From JBBIVB01 sp964567515 (GTDB lineage: Bacteria > Patescibacteriota > Patescibacteriia > Veblenbacterales > UBA10138), in the NCBI GenBank assembly GCA_964567515.1, contig CAZMMW010000006.1:1-23920 (forward strand): a stretch of 23,920 nt of DNA. The letters are read 5' to 3'. Numbering within the stretch: position 1 is the stretch's first letter; every line of letters starts with the position of its first letter. The notes beneath the pieces were generated by a model. It had not been told where the DNA came from and ran no database searches. It worked only from the letters and a program-made list of their open reading frames with translations. The translations under genes were made by a program, and so were the position numbers. Positions 14,458-21,725 of the stretch are shown in pieces.

Positions 14458-15222
14458 CTACCAAGTAATATTGATAACCAATTGGTGAATTAGGCCATTA
14501 TCTTCATCAGATAAAATATTAGTCTGAGCTCGATCACTAATTAAAGTATACAACAAAGATAGTGGCCGTAGACAGTCTTCTCTAACCGCTTTCCTTAAAC
14601 TTGGTTCTAATTGCAACAAATGTGAGTAATTAGAGGTTTTTAAAATTTTCCGCAAATTAGTTAAATAAATTTTGTAATCTCTCTGGTTTTTAGAGGTAAT
14701 ATAAGCTGGAATGCCAGTGGCTAAAATTATTATCTTCTCGGATCGTAGCTCAAAAAAATCTCGCATCATTTTTCCAATCTGCAATAAAGTATCAATGGAT
14801 AACTTGGTAGATAAATTAATCGAGGCAATTAAACCATCAACCTGTCCATAAACTAAGGGCAAAGCTATTTCGGTGGGCAATTGAGAGATGCTTCGCAAAG
14901 GAACATTAATTTTAGGTTCTAAAAATTCTTTTAAAGAATGAGTTAAGCCGGTGGCTCCAAAAAACTTCTTTTGCGTAACTAAATCACCTACGGTATTAAA
15001 TTGAGCGATATAATCAGATTGCTGCCAGAAAAATAATGGATTACTGTCCCAGGTAGTAGTCTGACTAATAATTACTACTATATCTGGATGATGGTGTTTG
15101 ATGATCTTGGCTAATTTGATTAACGCTTGATTGGTATTTTTTAACCGATCTCGAAATTTAACACTCGTGCCTGGTAAAAAATACGGCACATTGGTAATAA
15201 AACCAGCAGCTACAATGGGCAT
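14458..15222 (-). CDS. LigB/MEMO-fold protein with lost metal site
   Basis: The 254-residue protein resembles class III extradiol dioxygenase (LigB) and AmmeMemoRadiSam protein B in length and pattern: MPIVAAGFI start, a helix with NTNQALIKLAKIIK, HHPDIVVIIS, a middle segment ending EIALPLVYG, and a strand IIILATG. In active relatives the metal-binding and catalytic residues sit in PHPP, SPHG, DHG and GDLSH. Here the matching places read TNVP (10-13), SQTT (53-56), PTE (116-118) and TGIPAY (169-174). All the expected ligands are gone, so this is probably a non-catalytic protein. The gene is 4 bases from both neighbours in the operon. Family assignment is moderate, because it rests on pattern rather than on conserved catalytic residues. 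Confidence 0.62.
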   Translation of the reverse strand: MPIVAAGFITNVPYFLPGTSVKFRDRLKNTNQALIKLAKIIKHHHPDIVVIISQTTTWDSNPLFFWQQSDYIAQFNTVGDLVTQKKFFGATGLTHSLKEFLEPKINVPLRSISQLPTEIALPLVYGQVDGLIASINLSTKLSIDTLLQIGKMMRDFFELRSEKIIILATGIPAYITSKNQRDYKIYLTNLRKILKTSNYSHLLQLEPSLRKAVREDCLRPLSLLYTLISDRAQTNILSDEDNGLIHQLVINITW

Positions 15223-15226
15223 ATTC

Positions 15227-16621
15227 TTAAAATGGTTCTCCTATTGGCTCTCCTAACGCGTGTACATTAACGGCATTATCCGTAGTAACTATAATATTTT
15301 TAGTTTCGTAGCCTAACCCCTTAAAAGCGATATCATTTAAAATCGGGCGACGTTGACTATTGGAAACAACATAAACCGTGGTATCAGTCTTAGAACGAAT
15401 TAAATCTCCATCTTTAAATAATAGGGGATCGCCGGTGGTAAATTTATCTAATTCCGCAGGTGTCATTTTTTTGGTCACTTTACGTGAACCAAAATTAGCT
15501 TTTAATATCTCTTTAGAAAAAATGGGATGTTTAATATTATCCTGCACCCAATATATGCCGCCGGTCTTGTTGTTTTGAATAAGTTGGCCCAGGGGGTAAA
15601 TGGAAGTTTCGGTAATCGGCTGCCCTTCCTCATACTCAGCTAAATCATCAAAAGAAACCTTACTAATCTCCTCCGGATTAATGCCAATTTGTTTCAGGGC
15701 TTTACGTGAAGCAAAACCGCGAACAATACCGTTAGGCATTAAAATATAAACTGTACCAACAGGAGATTGTAAGAAAGAATAAACCGGGAATTTAATAAGA
15801 CCCCCTTCGGCGTATTTCTGCAACTCACCTTCGCTAATAGTTAATACTTTATCAAAATTAGGATAATACGATAAGTAAACAGCTCGGGAGGCAAATTGTT
15901 TGCGTACGCCGTCTTGAATTAACCACACCTCTCGTTTACCTTCAACATTTAATAAACTACCATCAGGATAACTGCGCGAAAAATATTTATTCCATAAACG
16001 CCACAATAATTCATTACCTTTAAAATGAGGAGTATAAGTATAAAGAATAGCTGTAGCCTTATTGGCTGGCACCACGGCCTGACCATTAACGCGTTTAGCA
16101 ATACCTGGTCCAAAGCCCGACGAGGTTTTGCCAGTTGAAACTAAACTGGGTAAATATCTTTCTCTGATAATTTTAGCCGACCAAATAACTTGATTAAAAA
16201 AACCCTTATACTTAAGCAATAGAGGGTCGTCCATGCTGCAATCATCACATAAACCATAACCAGTAGCCCAATCATACCGTTTACTACTTAGATTATTACC
16301 TTGAATTAAACTTTGCTCTTTTTGTAATAATACTAAAAGATATTTAGGATTAATTTGATAAGTTTGTGAGGCGTGATAAATAATTTCTGGCGCCGCCCAA
16401 CCAGTAATAGAATCACGATAATAAAGTAACGAGCTCTGTTTATCTTGTAAAAACTTTTTAATTTGATCTAATGTTAATGATTGATAATCTAAGATGTCTT
16501 GATCTGATAAAATATAAGTGGGATCAAACTTAGATTGGGCTATCGCTCCTACGGGCCAACTTAATATTAGTAACAATAACCAGCAAACGCTAATTTTTGT
16601 TATAATTTTTGTTTGTAACAT
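15227..16621 (-). CDS. Secreted lysozyme-like wall protein with four repeats
   Basis: The first gene of the operon encodes 464 residues. A signal peptide (hydrophobic 11-28, likely cut near AIA-Q) is followed by a domain (about 40-215) with ASQTYQINPKYLLVLLQKEQSLI and later YDWATGYGLCDDC. This resembles the lysozyme-like/transglycosylase fold, with E102 the likely acid. Four tandem units of about 60 residues follow (219-278, 279-340, 341-404, 405-460), each with a pattern like VWLI.DG..R.F.S and a closing L..Y..G. The units look like a surface or wall-binding repeat. I infer a peptidoglycan-associated enzyme or adhesin; the catalytic call is tentative. A TATAAT lies just upstream, so the mRNA is probably leaderless. 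Confidence 0.72.
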   Translation of the reverse strand: MLQTKIITKISVCWLLLLILSWPVGAIAQSKFDPTYILSDQDILDYQSLTLDQIKKFLQDKQSSLLYYRDSITGWAAPEIIYHASQTYQINPKYLLVLLQKEQSLIQGNNLSSKRYDWATGYGLCDDCSMDDPLLLKYKGFFNQVIWSAKIIRERYLPSLVSTGKTSSGFGPGIAKRVNGQAVVPANKATAILYTYTPHFKGNELLWRLWNKYFSRSYPDGSLLNVEGKREVWLIQDGVRKQFASRAVYLSYYPNFDKVLTISEGELQKYAEGGLIKFPVYSFLQSPVGTVYILMPNGIVRGFASRKALKQIGINPEEISKVSFDDLAEYEEGQPITETSIYPLGQLIQNNKTGGIYWVQDNIKHPIFSKEILKANFGSRKVTKKMTPAELDKFTTGDPLLFKDGDLIRSKTDTTVYVVSNSQRRPILNDIAFKGLGYETKNIIVTTDNAVNVHALGEPIGEPF

Positions 16622-16627
16622 ATAAAA

Positions 16628-16657
16628 ATTATACTATAAAGTAAACAAACCGCGCAA
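16628..16657 (-). promoter_or_regulatory. Promoter of the six-gene minus-strand operon, leaderless
   Basis: On the minus strand TTGCGC (16657-16652), an 18-base spacer and a perfect TATAAT (16633-16628) precede the ATG at 16621. The predicted start of transcription falls on the A of the ATG. Confidence 0.6.
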
Positions 16658-16689
16658 CTAGTTATCCGTTTGGAAAAAAACAAATAAAA

Positions 16690-16698
16690 TGGTATAAT
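16690..16698 (+). promoter_or_regulatory. Extended -10 promoter of thpR-like gene
   Basis: TGGTATAAT is a full extended -10 element. It predicts a transcript start near 16705, a leader of about 6 bases before the ATG at 16711. It is back to back with the minus-strand operon promoter. Confidence 0.6.
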
Positions 16699-16710
16699 AA
16701 AATCACTACT

Positions 16711-17253
16711 ATGAGAGTGTTTTTTGGTTGTTTGTTTCCTGCTGACATTATTATTAATTTGACCAAGCTATTAAACCAACTTAAAGTTCTTAATGCTAAA
16801 CTAGTAGAACCAAAAAATCTTCACTTAAACTTGATATTTATAGAAGAAATTAAAGAAAATGATTTGGAGAAAATTATTAAGATAGGAAACCAAGCGGCTG
16901 ATCAATACCATGCCTTACAAGTTAATTTTAAAGGGTATGATTTAATACCAAACAGTTACCGACCGCGGGTATTAACTATACAAACTAACGCTGGAAAAGA
17001 GTTTGCTTTACTACAACAATTTTTAAGCTATCATTTAAAAAATTTAGGTTATCTAACTAATATTAAAGCAGCTCATCTAACCCTAGCTAGATTAAAGTCT
17101 AATATTAAAACCAAGTTGTCTGATTTTAATTCATTTTCTGTTAATTTTAGCGAATTTAACTTAATAAAAAGCGAATTAACGCCACTCGGGCCTATTTATA
17201 GCATTATCAAAACTTTTAAACTGTTCCAAAAAAAGGATTCTAGCGCAATATAA
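16711..17253 (+). CDS. thpR: 2H phosphoesterase, RNA 2',3'-cyclic phosphodiesterase-like
   Basis: The 180-residue protein has the ThpR/LigT layout. Two HxT/S motifs normally supply the catalytic histidines for cyclic phosphodiester hydrolysis or 2'-5' RNA ligation. The start (MRVFFGCLFP) and EPKNLHLNL match the family. The second motif AHLTLARL (H122, T124) is intact. The first reads HLNL (H38, N40), with Asn instead of Thr or Ser, so activity may be altered though both histidines remain. gltX follows after 70 bases, so the two may share a transcript. No Shine-Dalgarno sequence. Confidence 0.82.
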   Translation: MRVFFGCLFPADIIINLTKLLNQLKVLNAKLVEPKNLHLNLIFIEEIKENDLEKIIKIGNQAADQYHALQVNFKGYDLIPNSYRPRVLTIQTNAGKEFALLQQFLSYHLKNLGYLTNIKAAHLTLARLKSNIKTKLSDFNSFSVNFSEFNLIKSELTPLGPIYSIIKTFKLFQKKDSSAI

Positions 17254-17323
17254 GTTTTTGTATTACGTTATCTATAGAGCCATTAAATTAAGATTTTAAA
17301 GCTTATTTATATTTTTAATAATT

Positions 17324-18748
17324 ATGAGAGTAAGATTTGCACCATCTCCTACTGGGGAATTACATATCGGCGGAGCCAGAACCGCTTTATATAATTATCT
17401 GATAGCAAAAAAAACAAACGGGCAGTTTATTTTACGTTTAGAAGACACTGATCAAGAAAGATATGTTAAAGGCAGTGAACAAAGATTATTAGATGATTTA
17501 GCCTGGCTAGGTCTATCTTGGGATGAAGGACCGGACAAGGGAGGGGATTATGGGCCTTATATTCAATCTCAAAAATTATCTATTTACCAAAAATACATTA
17601 AAAAATTATTAACTGACGACAAAGCTTATTATTGCTTTTGCTCGCAAGATAGATTAGTTGCCTTAAGGGAGCAACAAACTATTTCTGACCAGCCATCTAA
17701 ATATGATCGCTATTGTTTGCGATTATCTGTAGCCGAGGCTACTGAAAAAGTAAAAAAAGGAGAAAAATATGTTATCCGATTAAAAGTGCCTGTTGGTTCA
17801 ACTAACTTTACCGATTCTATACATGGCCAAATCACTATTAATAACCAGACAATTGATGACCAAGTTCTAATTAAATCTGATGGTTTTCCCACTTACCATC
17901 TAGCGTGTGTCATTGATGATCACTTAATGAAAATAACCGACGTCATTAGAGGAGAGGAATGGCTACCTTCTGTAGCTAAACATGTTTTGCTTTATCAGGC
18001 TTTTGGTTGGACAACACCAACCTGGACACATCTACCTAATGTTCTTAATCAACAACGCGCCAAATTATCAAAACGTAAAGATGGTGAAGCAGTTTGGTTA
18101 TCAACTTACAGAAAACTCGGTTATTTACCAGAAGCTATTGTTAATTTTTTAGCTCTCTTAGGTTGGCATCCTCAAGACAATCGCGAATTATTTACCATGA
18201 AAGAATTAATACAGGAATTTGATTTAACACGAGTGCAAAAAGCTGGAGCAATTTTTGACTTAACAAAACTACAATGGTTTAATGCTCAATATATCAAAAA
18301 ATTGGATACAGTGGTTTTGGATAAGTTATTAAAAGATTTTTATCCCTCAACCAAATTTAATACTTTACCGCTTACACAAATTTTGCAATCGCGTTTAGTA
18401 ACTTTAGCTGAGGCTAAAACAACTGCTGAATTCTTCTTTGTTGATAAGGTTTTATTAACTAAAGATATCCTAATTCCCAAAGATAGTTCCATTACAGATA
18501 CCATAAAAGCCTTAACTTTAACCCAACAAACGCTTAAACAATTGACTGATTGGACAATAACAGCGTTACAACATACCTTAACAACTTTAATTACGGAACA
18601 AAATCTCACCCGCCGACAAATTTTATGGCCCATTCGAGTAGCTTTAACTGGTCAAGAAAAATCTCCCGATGTCTTTGAGGTGTTGTGGGCTTTAGGTAAA
18701 AACCGATGTCTAACTAGATTAGAACAAGCTCTTGATACATTATCTTAA
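17324..18748 (+). CDS. gltX: Glutamyl-tRNA synthetase
   Basis: This class I synthetase of 474 residues charges tRNA with glutamate. The HIGH-type motif is in PSPTGELHIGGAR (8-19, HIGG as in most GluRS) and the KMSKS-type motif is KLSKR (247-251). RLEDTDQER, GEEWLPS and the C-terminal helical anticodon-binding domain are present, with normal length. The start at 17324 gives the canonical MRVRFAPSPTG. Whether it also mischarges tRNA-Gln (the non-discriminating type, which needs GatCAB) cannot be told here. The coiled-coil peptidase gene begins 4 bases after the stop, suggesting co-transcription. Confidence 0.95.
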   Translation: MRVRFAPSPTGELHIGGARTALYNYLIAKKTNGQFILRLEDTDQERYVKGSEQRLLDDLAWLGLSWDEGPDKGGDYGPYIQSQKLSIYQKYIKKLLTDDKAYYCFCSQDRLVALREQQTISDQPSKYDRYCLRLSVAEATEKVKKGEKYVIRLKVPVGSTNFTDSIHGQITINNQTIDDQVLIKSDGFPTYHLACVIDDHLMKITDVIRGEEWLPSVAKHVLLYQAFGWTTPTWTHLPNVLNQQRAKLSKRKDGEAVWLSTYRKLGYLPEAIVNFLALLGWHPQDNRELFTMKELIQEFDLTRVQKAGAIFDLTKLQWFNAQYIKKLDTVVLDKLLKDFYPSTKFNTLPLTQILQSRLVTLAEAKTTAEFFFVDKVLLTKDILIPKDSSITDTIKALTLTQQTLKQLTDWTITALQHTLTTLITEQNLTRRQILWPIRVALTGQEKSPDVFEVLWALGKNRCLTRLEQALDTLS

Positions 18749-18752
18749 AAAA

Positions 18753-19970
18753 ATGTTTGCTAAGAAAAAACATTATTTTTTAATTATTAATCTATTGATT
18801 ATTAGTTCACTACTTTTAATAGGGCAGCGAATTGTTATCGGGGTTACACCAGTAGAAGAATTGAATAATAAAATACAGTCGCAAAAACAAAAATTGGAAG
18901 AAGTACGGAAAAAAATAGAAGAATATCAAAAACTAATCGCCACTAAACAAGCGGAAGTTAATTCTTTAAAACAACAATTAAACGTCTTGGATGATAAAAT
19001 TGTGCAAGCTGAATTGAATCTTAAGGCCAACGAACTTAACTTAAATACTGTTAGTTTAGAGATTCAAAGCATTACTCTGGAAATCCAAAATAAAGATACT
19101 CAAATCGAACGGGCGAAAGAAAAAATAGCGGAAATTCTACGCCAGCTATATTTAGCCGACCAACAAAGCTTATTAGAAATTTTAGTACTCCATGAAAAAT
19201 TAGGTGATTTTTTTGACCAATTAAACTATTTGCAGGAATTACAAAACACACTTCAGGCTAATGTAGATTACCTACAGAAATTAAAGGTGGGATTAGAAAA
19301 TCAACAACAGGATCTCTCTAATAAAAAAATAAAATTATTAGATATTAAAAAATCATTGGAGACCTCCCAATCTTTATTAACAGCTACCCGAGACGAAAAA
19401 GATTTACTTATTAAACAAACCAAACAATCCGAGAATCGTTATCAAACACTGTTGGCGCAAGCAGTAGCTGAACAAGCCTCCGCTAATATAGACATCCAAA
19501 AGATGGAGGCACAGTTAAGACAAAAAATAGCAAAAGAAAAAGAATACGCTAAATTATCTGATACTAATTTTATTTGGCCCGTTAGCCCGACTTTAGGCAT
19601 TACTGCTTATTTTCATGATCCAGACTATCCTTTTAGAAAATATTTTGAACATCCAGCTATAGATATTAGAGCTAAGCAAGGCACGCCTATTAAAGCTGGC
19701 GCTTCTGGCTATGTAGGTCGGGCCAAAGACGGGGGATTGGGTTATAGTTATATTATGTTGATTCATGGTAATAATTTCTCTACTGTTTATGGTCATGTTA
19801 GCAAAATATATGTAACTGAGGGTAATTTTGTTACCAAAGGACAGATTATTGGTTTAAGTGGAGGATTGCCTGGCACTCCTGGCGCAGGTAGGTTAACCAC
19901 CGGCGCCCATTTACATTTTGAATTACGCTACAATGGTTTACCTACTGATCCGCTAGAATACCTACCCTAA
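18753..19970 (+). CDS. EnvC/PcsB-like coiled-coil protein with active M23 peptidase domain
   Basis: With the ATG at 18753 the product has 405 residues. (A TTG at 18732 would add seven residues inside gltX and is less likely.) A signal sequence (about 7-31) precedes a long coiled coil (about 35-265) and a C-terminal LytM/M23 domain. All zinc and catalytic residues are visible: H300 and D304 in HPAID, H347 in YGHVS, and H386/H388 in HLH. It should therefore be a working peptidoglycan endopeptidase, unlike E. coli EnvC, whose LytM domain is inactive. The coiled-coil plus hydrolase design is that of proteins gated by FtsEX, and ftsEX lies at 5848-7455, so a functional link is inferred. An intrinsic terminator follows at 20152. 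Confidence 0.9.
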   Translation: MFAKKKHYFLIINLLIISSLLLIGQRIVIGVTPVEELNNKIQSQKQKLEEVRKKIEEYQKLIATKQAEVNSLKQQLNVLDDKIVQAELNLKANELNLNTVSLEIQSITLEIQNKDTQIERAKEKIAEILRQLYLADQQSLLEILVLHEKLGDFFDQLNYLQELQNTLQANVDYLQKLKVGLENQQQDLSNKKIKLLDIKKSLETSQSLLTATRDEKDLLIKQTKQSENRYQTLLAQAVAEQASANIDIQKMEAQLRQKIAKEKEYAKLSDTNFIWPVSPTLGITAYFHDPDYPFRKYFEHPAIDIRAKQGTPIKAGASGYVGRAKDGGLGYSYIMLIHGNNFSTVYGHVSKIYVTEGNFVTKGQIIGLSGGLPGTPGAGRLTTGAHLHFELRYNGLPTDPLEYLP

Positions 19971-20012
19971 AATATATCTGCTATAAATCTAAATACTGCA
20001 AACTTCCTTAAA

Positions 20013-20105
20013 ATGCTAAAACCAGGAATTATTACCGGCGATTCCAATGATGATTTTTCTAGAATCCTAACATATTTACAAGCAGCCGCTACTAGCCTAA
20101 GGTGA
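20013..20105 (+). pseudogene. Possible remnant of a class II aldolase-type N-terminus, or small ORF
   Basis: A 30-codon frame (ATG 20013, TGA 20103-20105) begins MLKPGIITGD. The block KPGIITGD closely resembles the KPGVITGD segment at the start of E. coli class II fructose-bisphosphate aldolase, but the similarity fades afterwards and no continuation is visible in any frame. It may be the stump of a lost gene, a small protein, or coincidence. The 3' part overlaps an inverted repeat (TAAGGT/ACCTTA near 20098-20114, enclosed by AGCCG/CGGCT). Confidence 0.2.
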
Positions 20106-20151
20106 AAGACCTTAAAATCGGCTTATTTACCTTGCAACAAAATTAATACAA

Positions 20152-20190
20152 GCTCGGCAGACAATAAGCTTGCCGAGCATTTTATTTTAT
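20152..20190 (+). terminator. Intrinsic terminator after the M23 peptidase gene
   Basis: An 8-base-pair GC-rich stem, GCTCGGCA (20152-20159) with TGCCGAGC (20171-20178), is followed by ATTTTATTTTA. It ends the gltX/M23 transcription unit or the small region between. Confidence 0.8.
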
Positions 20191-20198
20191 GGACAATA

Positions 20199-20207
20199 TG
20201 ATATAAT
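20199..20207 (+). promoter_or_regulatory. Extended -10 promoter of the S51 gene
   Basis: TGATATAAT is an extended -10 element whose hexamer (20202-20207) ends 13 bases before the ATG at 20220. It predicts a leader of about 6 bases with no room for a Shine-Dalgarno sequence. Confidence 0.6.
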
Positions 20208-20219
20208 CATTACTACATT

Positions 20220-20999
20220 ATGTTGACTGATTTAGGCAAAATAGTTGCTATTGGTGGTGGTGAAATTGGTAAACCTGGTTACCCTATAGAGACCGCCACC
20301 ATTGATAAGGAAATTATTCGATTATCGGGCAAAAGACATCCTCATCTACTCTTTATCCCAACCGCAAGCCGAGATGCTGAACTTTATGTAACGACTGTTA
20401 AAAAGTATTTTGGTCGAAAGTTTGGTTGTCGAGTAGATACACTTTTCTTATTAAAAGAACATCCAACCAGACAAGTTATCAAATATAAAATACACCAAGC
20501 TGATATCATCTATGTCGGCGGAGGCGACACTTTAATTATGTTGAAAGTTTGGCATAAGTATGGCGTTGATAGACTTTTACGAGAAGCCTATCGTAAGGGA
20601 ACTGTACTTTCAGGTATTAGTGCCGGAGCTATATGTTGGTTTAGATATGGCTCGAGCGGCACACGTAGATTTCAAAACACTAAGAATAAAACATTCATAC
20701 GTGTTAAAGGACTTGGGTTAGTTAATCTCACCATTAGTCCTCATCATTTGAGAGAACAAAGCCGGCGTAAAGGTCTAATTACCATAATGAGGAACACACC
20801 CGGTGTAGGTATAGCGCTGGATGACTACTCTGCACTGCAGATTATAGGGGAAAAATTTAGAATTATTACCTCCCAGAAGCACGCTAAAGCTTATAAGGTA
20901 TTTTTCCAAAAAGACCGTTTGATTTACCAGCCAATTAGACAGCAGCAACAATTTCAATCTCTAACTAGGTTGTTAAAGAAGTCTTGTGTTGTAGAATAA
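20220..20999 (+). CDS. Peptidase E-like protein (S51 family)
   Basis: The 259-residue protein has the S51 fold: an IVAIGGGEIGKP start, LLFIPTAS (43-50), DIIYVGGGDT (95-104) and the nucleophile elbow SGISAGAICW with Ser134. Downstream are ISPHHLREQSR (histidine region) and GVGIALDDYSAL. Family members include aspartyl dipeptidases (PepE), cyanophycinase and uncharacterised paralogues; cyanophycinase-type function is unlikely without a cyanophycin synthetase nearby. Expect a cytoplasmic serine hydrolase acting on small peptides; the substrate is unknown. The gene is monocistronic, with its own promoter and no obvious terminator directly after it. Confidence 0.85.
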   Translation: MLTDLGKIVAIGGGEIGKPGYPIETATIDKEIIRLSGKRHPHLLFIPTASRDAELYVTTVKKYFGRKFGCRVDTLFLLKEHPTRQVIKYKIHQADIIYVGGGDTLIMLKVWHKYGVDRLLREAYRKGTVLSGISAGAICWFRYGSSGTRRFQNTKNKTFIRVKGLGLVNLTISPHHLREQSRRKGLITIMRNTPGVGIALDDYSALQIIGEKFRIITSQKHAKAYKVFFQKDRLIYQPIRQQQQFQSLTRLLKKSCVVE

Positions 21000-21647
21000 A
21001 GTCTGTTATTGCTTTCAATTTTATCTTTAATCCCTCCATATAAGTCAGGTGGGGTAATTATTCTTTGGTATCAATATCCTGACGTGATAAAAGTAGGGGA
21101 ATAATTTATGTGCCGGATTTACAAGTTTAAACTTAACTTAAATAAACGAGTAGGTGATTAAATCGCCTCTATTTCATTAATGAAGTTATTTTTTATCATA
21201 ATTCCAACATCCTTCACGATGCTATGTTATTAAATTTTTACTCTATCATCTCATCTAATAGAGGAGTTAGAGCGTTTTTGGATAACGATGATATAAACTT
21301 GTTATAAAAGTTATTACAAAAAATAAAATTATTTTGATTTCTATAAATTTATCAGTTAAATAAGTTGCTGATGGTTCTTGTTTAGACTAACTTATAAAAT
21401 TTATAGTTCAATAAGTAATGGGGAAGGGGTACAAATCTTGTCTAATTTTAATTATCTAGCGTCGCACAATAAATCTTATACGAAGCTTATACCTTCGTTT
21501 AACAAATTTACCTAAAAATGAAATACTGATGGATTAGTTCTCGGCGTAACTGCGATGGAGTTAGGTCAAAAATTGACCCAACGGCGATTAACTAAAACAG
21601 CTAAACCCGTGTCTAGCTATTCCGTGACCAATCTCTCTATAACACAA
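21000..21647. other. Long gene-free stretch rich in inverted repeats
   Basis: I find no supportable reading frame on either strand. Many short inverted repeats are present: GTCAGG/CCTGAC (21044-21083), palindrome AAGTTTAAACTT (21123-21134), AGGTGAT/ATCGCCT (21152-21168), palindrome TTCATTAATGAA (21173-21184), CTCTA/TAGAG near 21241-21264, the stem at 21341-21406, ACGAAG/CTTCGT near 21480-21498, and GTTAGGTCAA with TTGACCCAAC near 21560-21582. The stretch is either a structured RNA locus or degraded sequence. Confidence 0.4.
21341..21406 (+). ncRNA. Candidate RNA hairpin in the gene-free region
   Basis: CTATAAATTT (21341-21350) pairs with AAATTTATAG (21397-21406). The stem continues with AGTT/AACT (21354-21357/21389-21392) and AAATAAG/CTTGTTT (21358-21364/21377-21383), with one G-U pair in the plus orientation, around a 12-base loop. 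It is AT-rich, so chance pairing is a real alternative. I see no clear promoter in front of it. Confidence 0.25.
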
Positions 21648-21695
21648 AATTCCCACTATTTCTATATTTTATAATTATAGTAAGTTGTGGGAATT
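21648..21695 (-). terminator. Probable terminator of ddl-ftsQ, possibly bidirectional
   Basis: A perfect 9-base-pair inverted repeat, AATTCCCAC (21648-21656) and GTGGGAATT (21687-21695), with an inner ACTAT/ATAGT pairing, lies about 30 bases after the ftsQ stop. The bases beyond each arm are T-rich on the respective strand (TTTTGTGTT on minus, ATTTTATT on plus), so it could also stop plus-strand transcripts. Confidence 0.55.
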
Positions 21696-21725
21696 ATTTT
21701 ATTCTACTCAAGTGTCGTAAAATAT

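Noticed and set aside
18732..18752. TTG start for the M23 peptidase inside gltX.
   Set aside because: The ATG at 18753 gives a normal signal peptide (MFAKKK...) and avoids overlapping gltX.
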